Source: Nostoc sp. NIES-4103 (GTDB taxonomy: Bacteria > Cyanobacteriota > Cyanobacteriia > Cyanobacteriales > Nostocaceae). From it: a DNA stretch of 64,000 bases. Where the stretch lies: the NCBI RefSeq assembly GCF_002368335.1, contig NZ_AP018288.1, positions 6,157,255 to 6,221,254 of the forward strand, given 5' to 3'. Under the pieces are notes generated by a model, which saw only the letters and a list, made by a program, of their open reading frames with translations, was not told where the DNA came from and searched no databases. Of this stretch, positions 1-8,141 are shown piece after piece. A program made the position numbers and the translations under genes. How positions within the stretch are numbered: position 1 is the first letter of the stretch; every line of letters begins with the position of its first letter.

Positions 1-426
1 TTTGTCTACGTTCTGCCGCTGTTGTTGCAACGAGTTAGCATCGCGTTCTTGTGCTTGTAGTTGCTCTAATTTAGCGCGTACTAGTTGTAGCTGTTTGAGG
101 AGTTCGCTTTGATCTAGCGTCGCTAGCACATCGCCTCTTTTCACTGAGTCGCCAACACGCACGTTTATTGTTCGTAATCTACCTGCGATCGGTGATTGGA
201 ATGAACTAACCGTACTGGGATAGACTATTATTCCTTGACCCGTGACTGTAATGGGGATTCGCCCTAAAATACTCCAACTCAGCCCCGCCGCCACCAAGGA
301 ACCAACAGCGACTAAAGGTAGCCAATTTTGAGGATTGACTACCTGCATGATTTGATCTAATTCTTCTGGCGAAGAAGCACGTTCTAAAGCTTCTTTGCGG
401 AACAGCTCACTTTTTTGCCTAACCAC
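1..426 (-). CDS. HlyD-family secretion protein (NHLP bacteriocin-type), N-terminal part
   Basis: Only the first 142 codons are in the window; the gene runs off the left edge. The start is taken as GTG at 426 because no in-frame ATG lies just upstream; the protein then begins VVRQKSELFRKEALERASS. One membrane segment spans roughly residues 36-55. It is followed by a biotinyl/lipoyl-like stretch (GRLRTINVRVGDSVKRGDVL) and a Gln-rich coiled coil, the usual order for a membrane fusion protein linking an inner-membrane ABC exporter to the envelope. From memory, the N-terminal wording matches the NHLP bacteriocin-system HlyD subfamily of cyanobacteria. The double-glycine peptide gene upstream on the same strand supports a peptide-export role. 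The exporter ATPase expected downstream would lie outside the window. Confidence 0.8.
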   Translation of the reverse strand, partial: MVRQKSELFRKEALERASSPEELDQIMQVVNPQNWLPLVAVGSLVAAGLSWSILGRIPITVTGQGIIVYPSTVSSFQSPIAGRLRTINVRVGDSVKRGDVLATLDQSELLKQLQLVRAKLEQLQAQERDANSLQQQRQNVDK

Positions 427-730
427 CGAACACCATCCCAATTTGTATGGGAGTAAAATTCTGCTTTGCGAGTTGCAGCATTAATTATTAACTAAGTAAT
501 CAAATGATTTATTTGATTATAACTATAATTTAAGTAAAAGCTTTTTTTATGCGTATATTTTGTGTTTTCCTAATCAAATTTATCTACGTAAGTAATAACA
601 ATATTAATTTCGATATACAAATAAATCTATCTTTGATGAGAGTGATAAATATCAAATGTTTATTTGATATTTTTGGTCTGTGCTAAAGACATATTAATTG
701 TCAGTCTAGCTATTCATTGTATGAGGAAAA

Positions 731-818
731 GGGTGTAAGAATATAGGTGCATATCAATCATTTTGGGAACACACTTTAGCTCTGTTAAAATTTGAAAATC
801 TAATTTTTTCTTACACCC
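731..818. repeat. 11-bp inverted repeat, 66-nt spacer
   Basis: GGGTGTAAGAA (731-741) and its exact complement TTCTTACACCC (808-818) flank a 66-nt AT-rich spacer just upstream of the 36-codon ORF. It could be a protein-binding pair, an RNA stem, or the ends of a tiny element; no flanking duplication is obvious. Confidence 0.5.
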
Positions 819-826
819 ATATTTTC

Positions 827-937
827 GTGAAAACCAAAACTTCAAAATTTGATAAAACTTCTGTTTTTTTGATGTCAATGGTATTAGGTTTTGCTGCTAT
901 GGCTTTCCAAATTACTATTTATTGTAGTGCTGTTTGA
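827..937 (+). CDS. possible 36-aa hydrophobic peptide
   Basis: GTG at 827 opens a 36-codon frame. The product has a Lys/Thr-rich N-terminus (VKTKTSKFDKTS) followed by one hydrophobic segment (VFLMSMVLGFAAMAFQITIY) and ends CSAV. That is the shape of a single-pass membrane peptide or a short secreted peptide. It lies opposite and between the double-glycine peptide gene and the secretion-protein gene, right after an inverted repeat. No Shine-Dalgarno sequence is visible and the start is not ATG, so it may be chance in AT-rich DNA. I do not recognise it. Confidence 0.3.
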   Translation: MKTKTSKFDKTSVFLMSMVLGFAAMAFQITIYCSAV

Positions 938-1008
938 ACTTGTATAACGCTACAATTTATTATGGAAAACTTTTAGCAGCATAACCCGCTCGCTTACTTT
1001 GAGCAAGC

Positions 1009-1254
1009 TTAGAAGATACCGAAAGCCTTACCAGAACCAAGTAATCCAAGACCGATAACATTTTGAGCTACGCTCAGTACGTTCACATTGTTATTGCTGA
1101 GGATGTCACCTGTGTTTAAATCTAAATCTACCAAGTCACCATCATAGAGATAACCGAGATAACCGTAAGTTCCTCCTACTAGGTTAGTGATTTCTTCATC
1201 ATTCAACTCTGTCATAGCTGCAACGTTTTCTTGAGCAAAAGTGTTATGAGACAT
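1009..1254 (-). CDS. double-glycine leader peptide (bacteriocin-like precursor)
   Basis: An 81-aa protein whose residues 1-28 look like a class II leader: MSHNTFAQENVAAMTELN followed by DEEITNLVGG. The ELxDEEI...VGG pattern is the one cleaved by peptidase-containing ABC exporters. The putative core (about 53 residues) is Gly/Asn/Leu-rich with a Tyr-rich start (TYGYLGYLYDG) and a hydrophobic Gly-rich end (GLGLLGSGKAFGIF). It contains no Cys, and few Ser or Thr that could be modified. The ATG at 1254 is chosen over an upstream start because AGGCAGGA sits 7 nt before it. The gene is on the same strand as the HlyD-type gene and 582 bp upstream of it. Leader architecture is seen in the sequence; export and bioactivity are inference. 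Confidence 0.7.
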   Translation of the reverse strand: MSHNTFAQENVAAMTELNDEEITNLVGGTYGYLGYLYDGDLVDLDLNTGDILSNNNVNVLSVAQNVIGLGLLGSGKAFGIF

Positions 1255-2275
1255 AAACCAATCCTGCCTTCTCAAAAAAAAGTGTTTATACTAGTGATTT
1301 TTTCATTAACTAACCAAATTCCACAGATAAAGCTGTTTTACAGTATTACAATTCAACGAGTATTCATCAGCTTCTGAATACAAACATTTACTATGTAGTA
1401 CTTACTCAAATGGGTACATCTGACGAAATTGATTGTGTATTTGAAATTCACTATGTTTATTACAATACTATTTTTTCAGAAAAAGTCAATTAAAGAATTA
1501 GTAAACTTCACTTAAAGCTCAATCGTTTTTAAAGTGAAAAAATGTTATTGAAAAGATAGGTAAAAGGAAGAAAAGGAGGTTTTTTTGGAAACTGCAAAAG
1601 TAAGAAAAGTGGGAAAAGTGGGAAAAGAAATTTTATATATATAAACTGTGAAGTATCTTGTAAATATACGGAGCTTGATGCGTAAACCAAATGGTCAATC
1701 CCAAAACAAAGTCATAAACAATAGGCTGATAGATATCATTAAAAAGTAGGTTTAGTACTTTTTTAAGTTAAATGCACCAAAGTAAAATTACGAAAACAGC
1801 CATTGGTATTAACTTAATGTGAAAGTTTTGTAAAGATGTTGTAGATAGTCTACTTAATTAGCAATCAGTTTCTAAAGAACTCTACCCTGTTTTGGCTAAC
1901 GTCAAAATTCCCCTTTCTGTTGAGGAAGAGGAAATTAAAAGTTGAGGTTAAATATCTTTTAGTTAAGCTTTTGCACTTAAATACTTAGGTATGGATGCTA
2001 TAACCCTACCCGTCCATTTCAGAAACATAGTGCTAACGCAGTTCGCTGGGTCAAGAAACCTTCTGTAGCGCTTTTTCACCGCCTCACAGACTAATACCGT
2101 TTCACTTTCATAATCATATAAATACGTTTGTAGGGCAGCACAGCTAGCTGTACTACCCTACAAAAAATCTATACATATCAGAATTTCCGTGAAATAATAT
2201 AACAAAAAATTAAAGGTTTGAAACCTACGCAGGGGGATAAAGCGTCGTGTAGACGCGCTTTCCAACCGCCATTTC
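1255..2275. other. 1-kb non-coding region
   Basis: AT-rich with no convincing gene. Positions 1820-1947 contain a short coding-like stretch in one plus frame (SKELYPVLANVKIPLSVEEE) interrupted by stops at both sides, possibly a gene remnant. A purine-rich tandem AAAGTGGGA motif lies near 1605-1630. A near-perfect 38-bp palindrome lies at 2127-2164. Confidence 0.5.
2127..2164. repeat. 38-bp dispersed palindrome
   Basis: The arms TTTGTAGGG (2127-2135) and CCCTACAAA (2156-2164) enclose a perfect ACAGCTAGCTGT core, and 17 of 19 positions pair. Related GTACAGCT/AGCTGTAC fragments next to GTAGGG or CGCCCCT occur near 47183, 47406 and 52430. This suggests a small dispersed palindromic repeat family. 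Confidence 0.7.
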
Positions 2276-2295
2276 ACTTTTCAAACATCCTCTAA
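2276..2295. repeat. solo IS5/MITE-type terminal repeat at oxidase 3' end
   Basis: ACTTTTCAAACATCCTC at 2276-2292 followed by TAA (2293-2295) closely matches the right terminal repeat of the IS5-type element at 25803-26712 (ACTTTTAAAACATCCTC). The opposite terminal repeat was not found to the left, so this looks like a decayed element end. The oxidase stop codon (2292-2294) straddles the border. Confidence 0.5.
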
Positions 2296-3305
2296 GAATT
2301 TTTAGATTTATTGTTAGCGACTACTTCAAATTGACCCATGCACCCGTTCTCAGCGATCGCATCTTGATGGGGATGAAACATATACTTACCTGGATAGCGG
2401 AAGGCAAATTCCAAAATGTGCCTTTCTGCTATACCCATGGTAATTACATCAGTTTTCTCACTGGGTGTCAGAGTCATACCTGTGCGATACACATCAAAGA
2501 AGTTGGCATGGAGATGAAACGTTACTGCCGTATCGTATTCGATGATGTTAAGCACATACAGCCGAATTAACTGATTCTGGTAAATCTGGATTGGGTGATG
2601 CATGTAGTGATGAGGCAAACCGTTGAAGGCGTAATATTCATTATGACTATCGTCATTCACATCATATCCAGCCATCACTAGCACTATCTCATCAGCCGCA
2701 GGTCGCGGCGTGGGTGGATCGATGATGAACATCCCATACAGTCCCTTAGCAATATGACGGGTGACTGGTTCAATATGGCAGTGGTATAGATGAACTCCAT
2801 AAGGTTCAGCATCAAATTCATAAATTGTCGCTTTACCATTGCCAACTGGGCGCACACCATCCATTTCTGCGGGATGGACACCATGAAAATGCAAAGAGTG
2901 GGAATGTCCAGCTTGGTTAAGAAAGAGTACTCGAACGCGATCGCCCTGTTTTGCCCGTAGCGTTGGCCCTGGGATACGCCCGTTTAAATCCCAAATGTTG
3001 TAGGAAACAGCACTATTTAGCTGAATCACCGATGTACCAGCAGTTAACTGAAATTCTCGGATGGTGCGTCCATTTTCTTTCTTCACTGTTCCATAATCAA
3101 AATTCCGTAGCACCTGCATGGGATTCGCAGCACCTTCAGGTGCTTCCATCTCCATAGGTGGTATTCTGACTGTTGACTTACTTTGTACATTTAGAGTTTG
3201 CCAAAGCGCCGCCGCCCCAGTCACGCCGACACCTGCTAAACCCAATCTCAGCATTTGACGGCGGTTCCAAAGTTTTTCTTGCCCCAAAATCCAGTGCTTT
3301 GGCAT
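2292..3305 (-). CDS. two-domain multicopper oxidase, Tat-exported
   Basis: 337 aa. The N-terminus has a twin-arginine signal (NRRQMLRLGLAG, Arg15-Arg16) and a hydrophobic stretch to about residue 35, so export to the periplasm is expected. Four His-X-His pairs form a complete trinuclear copper site: HFH 139/141, HCH 175/177, HLH 264/266 and HPH 311/313. Cys176 with His184 provides the type 1 copper site. The type 1 Cys is in the first cupredoxin domain and is absent from the C-terminal HPHQ motif, which fits the 'type C' two-domain oxidases thought to work as homotrimers. Length suits a two-domain, not a three-domain, enzyme. Substrate is unknown (phenolics, Cu(I) or Mn(II) are possible). The TAG stop sits at an IS5-type terminal repeat. 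Confidence 0.88.
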   Translation of the reverse strand: MPKHWILGQEKLWNRRQMLRLGLAGVGVTGAAALWQTLNVQSKSTVRIPPMEMEAPEGAANPMQVLRNFDYGTVKKENGRTIREFQLTAGTSVIQLNSAVSYNIWDLNGRIPGPTLRAKQGDRVRVLFLNQAGHSHSLHFHGVHPAEMDGVRPVGNGKATIYEFDAEPYGVHLYHCHIEPVTRHIAKGLYGMFIIDPPTPRPAADEIVLVMAGYDVNDDSHNEYYAFNGLPHHYMHHPIQIYQNQLIRLYVLNIIEYDTAVTFHLHANFFDVYRTGMTLTPSEKTDVITMGIAERHILEFAFRYPGKYMFHPHQDAIAENGCMGQFEVVANNKSKNS

Positions 3306-4100
3306 CGCATTATCAAAGTTTTACAGTTCAAAAAATTGCAATAAATTCCCAATTACTTCGCATACTATCTCAATCAATAATTATTGTCAATAAACTTGTT
3401 GGTTTACGTTGAACTATTTTCCAAAACAAGGTAGAAGATAAAAGTTGTAATCTAGAAGTTTACTGAACGAAAAAGCCTAGGAGAAAGAAAACTAGAGTAT
3501 GCCTTCTTCCATTACCATGCCTCCTTTACTCAGGCCCTTGCTTGACACAGCATTACCTTGATCAAAAAATTTTGCAACAAATTTCATCAGATATGCTATT
3601 GAAATTCGCAAGAGCCTTTACCAAGACCTTTTAGGGAAGGAACAAGGATAGGTAACAGAGCTAACTTCTTCCCATGCCCCATGCCCCATGCCCTTGTGGA
3701 TGGAGTTTTTGAGCATTCTGTTCAGGATTCAAAATGCTATCAGTCAAAACTGTGTGTCATTCTTTTGTTATTTATATGGACTTGATGTGTAGATTTCTGC
3801 ATTTGGATAAATTGAAGGTCAACTGATAGTAAGGTGTATATGGCTATGCCTTTATGTTGATTGCAAGAGAAATGCTTAAAAAAATAATTATGCTAACACT
3901 AATAGTCGAAACCGCCTATATTGAAGCATTTCATTCGCTATAAAATTTTTTTATTCTATAATTTTTAGCAAAACCGAACTATCCAATACATTTTATACAC
4001 CGTTGTCAAATCCAAAGTTTATCGGATATCTTTTTTGCAATCAAGTGCGATAATGCCCTTTGATTCACTAATTACCCAAATGAATTATGGGAGGTCATCA
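3306..4100. other. non-coding region upstream of cbtB-like gene
   Basis: No gene supported. A short CCCCATG heptamer array lies at 3671-3693. The rest is AT-rich. No cobalamin riboswitch (B12 box) was recognised ahead of the metal-uptake block. Confidence 0.5.
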
Positions 4101-4292
4101 ATGGCTAATTTTTCTAATAGTGCAGCATTGCAGAAGAGTGCAAGTATTACTCTGTCCAAGCCTGTGCAGGTAACGCTTTATATGTTGCTATCTTCATTAG
4201 TTATCTGGACTGCCTTGTTCTCTACCTATCCAGCAGCTCATAACACAGCACACTCGCTGCGTCACCACACTTTAGGCGTTGCCTGTCACTAA
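4101..4292 (+). CDS. cbtB: CbtB-like small membrane protein
   Basis: 63 aa. ATG at 4101 is chosen because GGGAGGT lies 6 nt upstream; a longer frame from 4035 has no such signal. One transmembrane helix (about residues 23-45, TLYMLLSSLVIWTALFS) is followed by a His-rich tail, HNTAHSLRHHTLGVACH. This is the hallmark of CbtB, a small protein associated with cobalt (B12-regulated) transport, where the C-terminal His residues are thought to bind metal. Its usual partner CbtA is not adjacent. Instead a membrane protein with Ig-like segments and a CbiMQO-type transporter follow, so it probably belongs to Ni/Co uptake here. A family-A MITE lies just downstream. Confidence 0.75.
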   Translation: MANFSNSAALQKSASITLSKPVQVTLYMLLSSLVIWTALFSTYPAAHNTAHSLRHHTLGVACH

Positions 4293-4552
4293 ATAATTAT
4301 TTCAAGATTTGTTAGTGCGTTGTGCTGTGTTCAGACATGTGACAAAGTTATGAAGCTAATATAGCGCGGACTCCGCGCCAACATTTTTGCTTGAAAAGAA
4401 TTTTAAGTAATGTAGAGATGGGAAAAACATCTTTATATTACTTAATTCTATTTCAAGCCATGTCTGATTTATAACTAATTATTGATGCGTCATTTATTTC
4501 CTATCAAGTAAAGAAAAGCTAAGACTGTCAAGTTATCATACTGTTTCCTTAA

Positions 4553-4743
4553 CAGGACTTACGCAACTGGCACAAATATTTTCTGCGATAGAAGTCAATA
4601 GTCAACAGTCAAAGGTCAAAAAACCTTGATTTTTGGACTATTGACTCTTGAACGCCAGTTCGTTCAAGTCGGGAAACCCGCCCACACGACTGGCTCCTTT
4701 TGACAACCCAAACCAAAAAAATATGACACTTGCGTAAGTCCTA
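4553..4743. mobile_element. MITE family A, copy 1 (191 bp)
   Basis: Terminal inverted repeats AGGACTTACGCAA / TTGCGTAAGTCCT bound a 191-bp element with no ORF. A 5-bp duplication CTTAA flanks it (4548-4552 and 4744-4748). Its interior carries the 41-bp GCCAGT...ACTGGC hairpin (4654-4694). Same length as copy 2 at 42810-43000, which lies in the opposite orientation. Confidence 0.9.
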
Positions 4744-4906
4744 CTTAATAAAGCTGCTCTAAATCGTGTGAATCTTCCATTTTTTAACGCTTTTTGTGAT
4801 TAGTTGTTAATTTGTTGTGAAAGTCTAAGATAATTAGCCGCATCTTCATACAGAATTAGTCTAAGTTGCAAAAGTTACTGAGTTGCCCCGCTTACATTTA
4901 GGTTTC

Positions 4907-6073
4907 ATGAAAAAGTATCAACTGTTTGGAGTTATTAGTGCTATTTGCATAGCGTTGTCAATTCTTTATTCTTTGGTAGGAGTTTCTCAAACTCCCGCAC
5001 CCAAAGTACAACTCTCCACCAACCCACCTTTAGAACGTATTCTTCCCTTTGAAGCAGCAGCAGAAAAACCAGAATCCCCTGTTACCCTGACACTACAGGC
5101 TGTTGATGCTTTTAATAAACCGTTAAAAGATGCTTTAATTCGCTTAACAATTCTGACACCGCCATCTAATCCTTGGTTGAGTACGGATTTTCCCATTGTT
5201 GAGGGAACAAAATTACTGCAAATGGATGCGATCGCACCTGATGGTAAGCTAGAATTTCAGCAAATATTACCCATTCGCGGTAATTACCAACTACAGGTAA
5301 ATGTATCGCCTTTGGTAGCCAATACTTTTGCTCCTTATGAACAAACCTTGAATCTGAAAGTCCGAGAAAATCCAGTTAAATATAAGTATTTTGCTGTCAT
5401 TGCAGCTATTTTACTATCAGTTGGATTGTTAGGTGGTTGGATTATCGGCGGACAAGAAGAACTCCAACAAGGTGAAATTGCACCGCAGTCTGTGCGCTTA
5501 TTGTTAAGTACATTGACAGCAGTAGCGATAATCACACTATTGTTTATCAATATTAGTGCAGAAGTTGCAGAGGCTCATGGTAGCGGACACTCAAAAAATA
5601 CTGAAGTGATTGCACCATCAGTGCAAAAATCTCAAGATTTAGAAGTCCGCATTGAGGGAGATAAAAATGCAACTGTGGGAAAACTGGCGAATTTAGCGGT
5701 ACAGGTGAAGGATGCTGCAACAGGAAAACCTATTAACGATGTAGTGTTGCTTATTAAAGCGATCGCTTTAGAAGATAATTTAACAGTTTTTACTTATAAA
5801 GGAGTTCCTGACCAAGAAGGTAAGCTAACATGGTTGGAACAATTTTTTGATGGTTCCCCTCACAAAGTTGAAATAGAAGCAACTCCCAAACCTGGGTCTA
5901 GCCGTCAATTTTCACCTGTGAAAGTAGCGCAGTCTGTTGAAGTAGAAGGAATTGCACCGCCGATTTATATCCGATTGATTGGTTTATTCTACTTTACAGC
6001 CATTGTTGGTATTGGTATGGCTATTGGATTGCTAATACAGCAACGACGTACACCAATTTCAAGAGCAAATTAG
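4907..6073 (+). CDS. membrane protein with Ig-like segments, in metal-uptake block
   Basis: 388 aa. ATG at 4907 gives a natural N-terminus (MKKYQLFGVISAICIALSIL, signal or anchor); a TTG eight codons upstream is less likely. An extracytoplasmic beta-rich segment (about 30-160) is followed by two membrane helices (about 163-185 and 198-218) and a His-containing linker (EAHGSGHSK). A second beta-rich segment with carboxypeptidase-regulatory or Ig-like wording (VKDAATGKPINDVVL, about 245-350) precedes a C-terminal helix (FYFTAIVGIGMAIGLLI). It lies between a CbtB-like gene and nikMN-like genes on the same strand, separated from the latter by a convergent gene. I do not recognise a named family; a helper role in Ni/Co uptake is inferred from context only. 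Confidence 0.7.
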   Translation: MKKYQLFGVISAICIALSILYSLVGVSQTPAPKVQLSTNPPLERILPFEAAAEKPESPVTLTLQAVDAFNKPLKDALIRLTILTPPSNPWLSTDFPIVEGTKLLQMDAIAPDGKLEFQQILPIRGNYQLQVNVSPLVANTFAPYEQTLNLKVRENPVKYKYFAVIAAILLSVGLLGGWIIGGQEELQQGEIAPQSVRLLLSTLTAVAIITLLFINISAEVAEAHGSGHSKNTEVIAPSVQKSQDLEVRIEGDKNATVGKLANLAVQVKDAATGKPINDVVLLIKAIALEDNLTVFTYKGVPDQEGKLTWLEQFFDGSPHKVEIEATPKPGSSRQFSPVKVAQSVEVEGIAPPIYIRLIGLFYFTAIVGIGMAIGLLIQQRRTPISRAN

Positions 6074-6149
6074 CAAAATTAGTTTTTATGATATTGAGCA
6101 GTAATTGACAATTTTTAGGCTGGCGAGAAAAACAATAATATCTTGATCA

Positions 6150-6190
6150 GGGTAAAGGTAAAAATAAAAAACCTTTACCCTTTACTTTTA
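6150..6190 (+). terminator. hairpin terminator after membrane protein gene
   Basis: GGGTAAAGGT (6150-6159) pairs with ACCTTTACCC (6171-6180), and the run TTTACTTTTA follows. It lies between two convergent genes. Confidence 0.6.
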
Positions 6191-6198
6191 CATGAATA

Positions 6199-6864
6199 TT
6201 ACCATTTAAATAATATTGGCAGTGTCGGATGAAAATTTTGTAATTTACCTTCTTTGCCCCTATCAAACTCAATCTCTAAATGATAAAAATCACCATGTAA
6301 AAATTTTATTATTCCCAGTTCGCTTAATTTTGTAACTTCCCAAGAAAAGCTATTATCTCCAGGTAAGATGACTCGCAACGCTGTAACCTCCTGGAATCCT
6401 GCTTGATGGGTTAATGGGCGTTGTTTTTCTAACGGGTAATTTGCAGGTTTCTGGCTGGATGGTGAAATAAAAATCAGAGGTTCAGACAAATTTTCACTGT
6501 TGGCTAGTATTGGAATAAAGGCATTTGATGGTAGATAAGGCGCATAGTAATTCCAGGTAGAAAACGGGATTTCTAATAAATTAGGTGTGACTCTTCGCAA
6601 TGCAATGCCGAAAGGGCAAACTTTTGTCTTTTGCCAACGACAACGCTCCCACAAACCTGTAGAACTAACAACAGGAGATTGAATTTCATTGCTGTCATGA
6701 AGCCAAAGTAACTCTAGATAAGCATTGTGAAAGAAAAAGCAAACGTTGGCAGTACCTTGACCTTGATGAATGCGACGGTTACCTTCTGTCAGACCAAAAT
6801 CTTTGAGTAAATCAGCTTCTGGCGCTTCTGGTTCAACACAAACAAAAATATGATCTATTTCCAT
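6199..6864 (-). CDS. glyoxalase-like (VOC superfamily) domain protein
   Basis: 221 aa starting MEIDHIFVCVEPEAPEADLL. The opening beta strand with IDHIF and the pattern 'HQGQGTANVCFFFHNAYLEL' are typical of Glyoxalase_3-type VOC proteins, where the His and a Glu contribute to a metal site. The second module (about 130-221) is weaker but ends in HLEIEFDRGKEGK. No catalytic function can be assigned. It is transcribed against the surrounding metal-uptake genes and so is probably unrelated to them. Confidence 0.65.
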   Translation of the reverse strand: MEIDHIFVCVEPEAPEADLLKDFGLTEGNRRIHQGQGTANVCFFFHNAYLELLWLHDSNEIQSPVVSSTGLWERCRWQKTKVCPFGIALRRVTPNLLEIPFSTWNYYAPYLPSNAFIPILANSENLSEPLIFISPSSQKPANYPLEKQRPLTHQAGFQEVTALRVILPGDNSFSWEVTKLSELGIIKFLHGDFYHLEIEFDRGKEGKLQNFHPTLPILFKW

Positions 6865-7217
6865 TTACATCTAATTAAATGTTATAAGAAAAAGTTTAAT
6901 GATAATATCTACATCTTTATTCATCAAACAATAATTATTAAAATTTACTTATAGAATAAAAATTTACAAATATATATTACTTAGGGAATATTAGATTTTT
7001 CAGTGAACAATAAAAATGTAATTTATCATAAATTTACAATTTAGAAAAAAAGTATAATATTTAACGCAGATTTTATTGTAAATCTTACCTTGGGTACACT
7101 GTAAAATCCCCCAATAGGGCATTGAAAAAAGCAGAAAATTTATGTTTTGTATTAATTTAATGTCGTAGTTAAAATATTGAAATTGTGTGAATCAACACAT
7201 TCGATACAGGGGACATA
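6865..7217. other. AT-rich divergent promoter region
   Basis: About 350 bp between the divergent glyoxalase-like and cbiM-type genes. It is very AT-rich and should hold both promoters. No B12 riboswitch or clear NikR-type palindrome was recognised. Confidence 0.5.
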
Positions 7218-8141
7218 ATGCATATTCCTGATGGATTTGTTTCTCCACCAGTGGCAGCAGCTACCGGTTTGGTGAGTGTGGCAGCACTGTTTATTGCCAC
7301 CGGGCGATCGCAAGCAGCTTTTGGTATCCGTCGCGCCCCTATTTTGGGCTTAACCACTGCTTTTATTTTTGCTGCCCAAATGATCAATTTTCCTGTGGCA
7401 GGAGGCACCAGCGGTCACTTGTTAGGAGGAACCTTAGCGGCTGTGGTCTTGGATAGTCCTTGGGCAGGGACGTTATCTATCGCCACAGTTTTAATCATCC
7501 AAGCTGTGCTATTTGCCGATGGTGGCATCACAGCCTTGGGTGCCAATATTTTGAATATGGCAGTTATTGGTGTTTGGGTAGGCTGGGTATTAACCCAAAC
7601 CTTGCAACGGCTATTCGGCGGTTCAAAACGGCGCTTACCCTTAGCTGCGGGCATTGCCAGTGCTGTTAGTGTAGTGGTAGCGGCTATTGCTTGTGCCATT
7701 GAATTAGCCCTTTCTGGAACAGCATCCTTAGCCATAGTTTTGCCAGCAATGGCAGGTGTCCATATTCTCATCGGCATTGGTGAAGGCTTGATTACTGGAG
7801 GTGTGCTGACTTACCTAGCCACAGCACGACCAGATTTATTACCAGGGGAACAGCAGCAATTCAAAGGGTGGTTGGTGCCTGTAGTCAGCATTTTCTTGAT
7901 TGCAGGTGTGCTGTCACTGTTTGCCTCAGCATGGCCCGATGGCTTGGAAAAAGTTGCCGAAAACTTAGGTTTCATCAACTTAGGTGAGAAAGTGCGGGTA
8001 ACTGTACCAACACCGTTAGCTGACTATGGCATTGAGGGTTTAGGGCAAATTGGCACAAGTATTGCTGGGCTAATAGGCGCAGCAGTTTGCTTTGCTGTTG
8101 CCTTTGGAATTGCCAAGGTGGTGAAACCGAACAATGCTTAA
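7218..8141 (+). CDS. cbiM: ECF-type nickel/cobalt transporter, fused CbiM-PDGLE (NikMN) protein
   Basis: 307 aa. It opens MHIPDGF; in this family Met1, His2 and a later His form the metal site. The CbiM core has several membrane helices (about residues 1-205) with the conserved GGTSGHLLGG. The C-terminal third carries a membrane helix and the PDGLE motif (SAWPDGLEKVAENLG), equal to the CbiN/NikN component, so M and N are fused. It overlaps the next gene (cbiQ) by 8 nt, then cbiO follows: a complete ECF metal importer. Nickel is as likely as cobalt, because cyanobacteria need nickel for urease and hydrogenase and no B12 riboswitch precedes the operon. Confidence 0.93.
   Translation: MHIPDGFVSPPVAAATGLVSVAALFIATGRSQAAFGIRRAPILGLTTAFIFAAQMINFPVAGGTSGHLLGGTLAAVVLDSPWAGTLSIATVLIIQAVLFADGGITALGANILNMAVIGVWVGWVLTQTLQRLFGGSKRRLPLAAGIASAVSVVVAAIACAIELALSGTASLAIVLPAMAGVHILIGIGEGLITGGVLTYLATARPDLLPGEQQQFKGWLVPVVSIFLIAGVLSLFASAWPDGLEKVAENLGFINLGEKVRVTVPTPLADYGIEGLGQIGTSIAGLIGAAVCFAVAFGIAKVVKPNNA

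Larger units (their letters stand above)
427..1008. other. AT-rich spacer between peptide and secretion genes
   Basis: This 582-bp spacer is strongly AT-rich. It holds an 11-bp inverted repeat (GGGTGTAAGAA at 731-741, TTCTTACACCC at 808-818, 66 nt apart). Just beyond the right arm is a 36-codon ORF on the plus strand. No other coding signal was seen. Confidence 0.6.

Noticed and set aside
6865..7217. Cobalamin riboswitch ahead of the cbiM-type operon
   Set aside because: No B12-box or matching stem pattern could be recognised; nickel regulation is equally likely.
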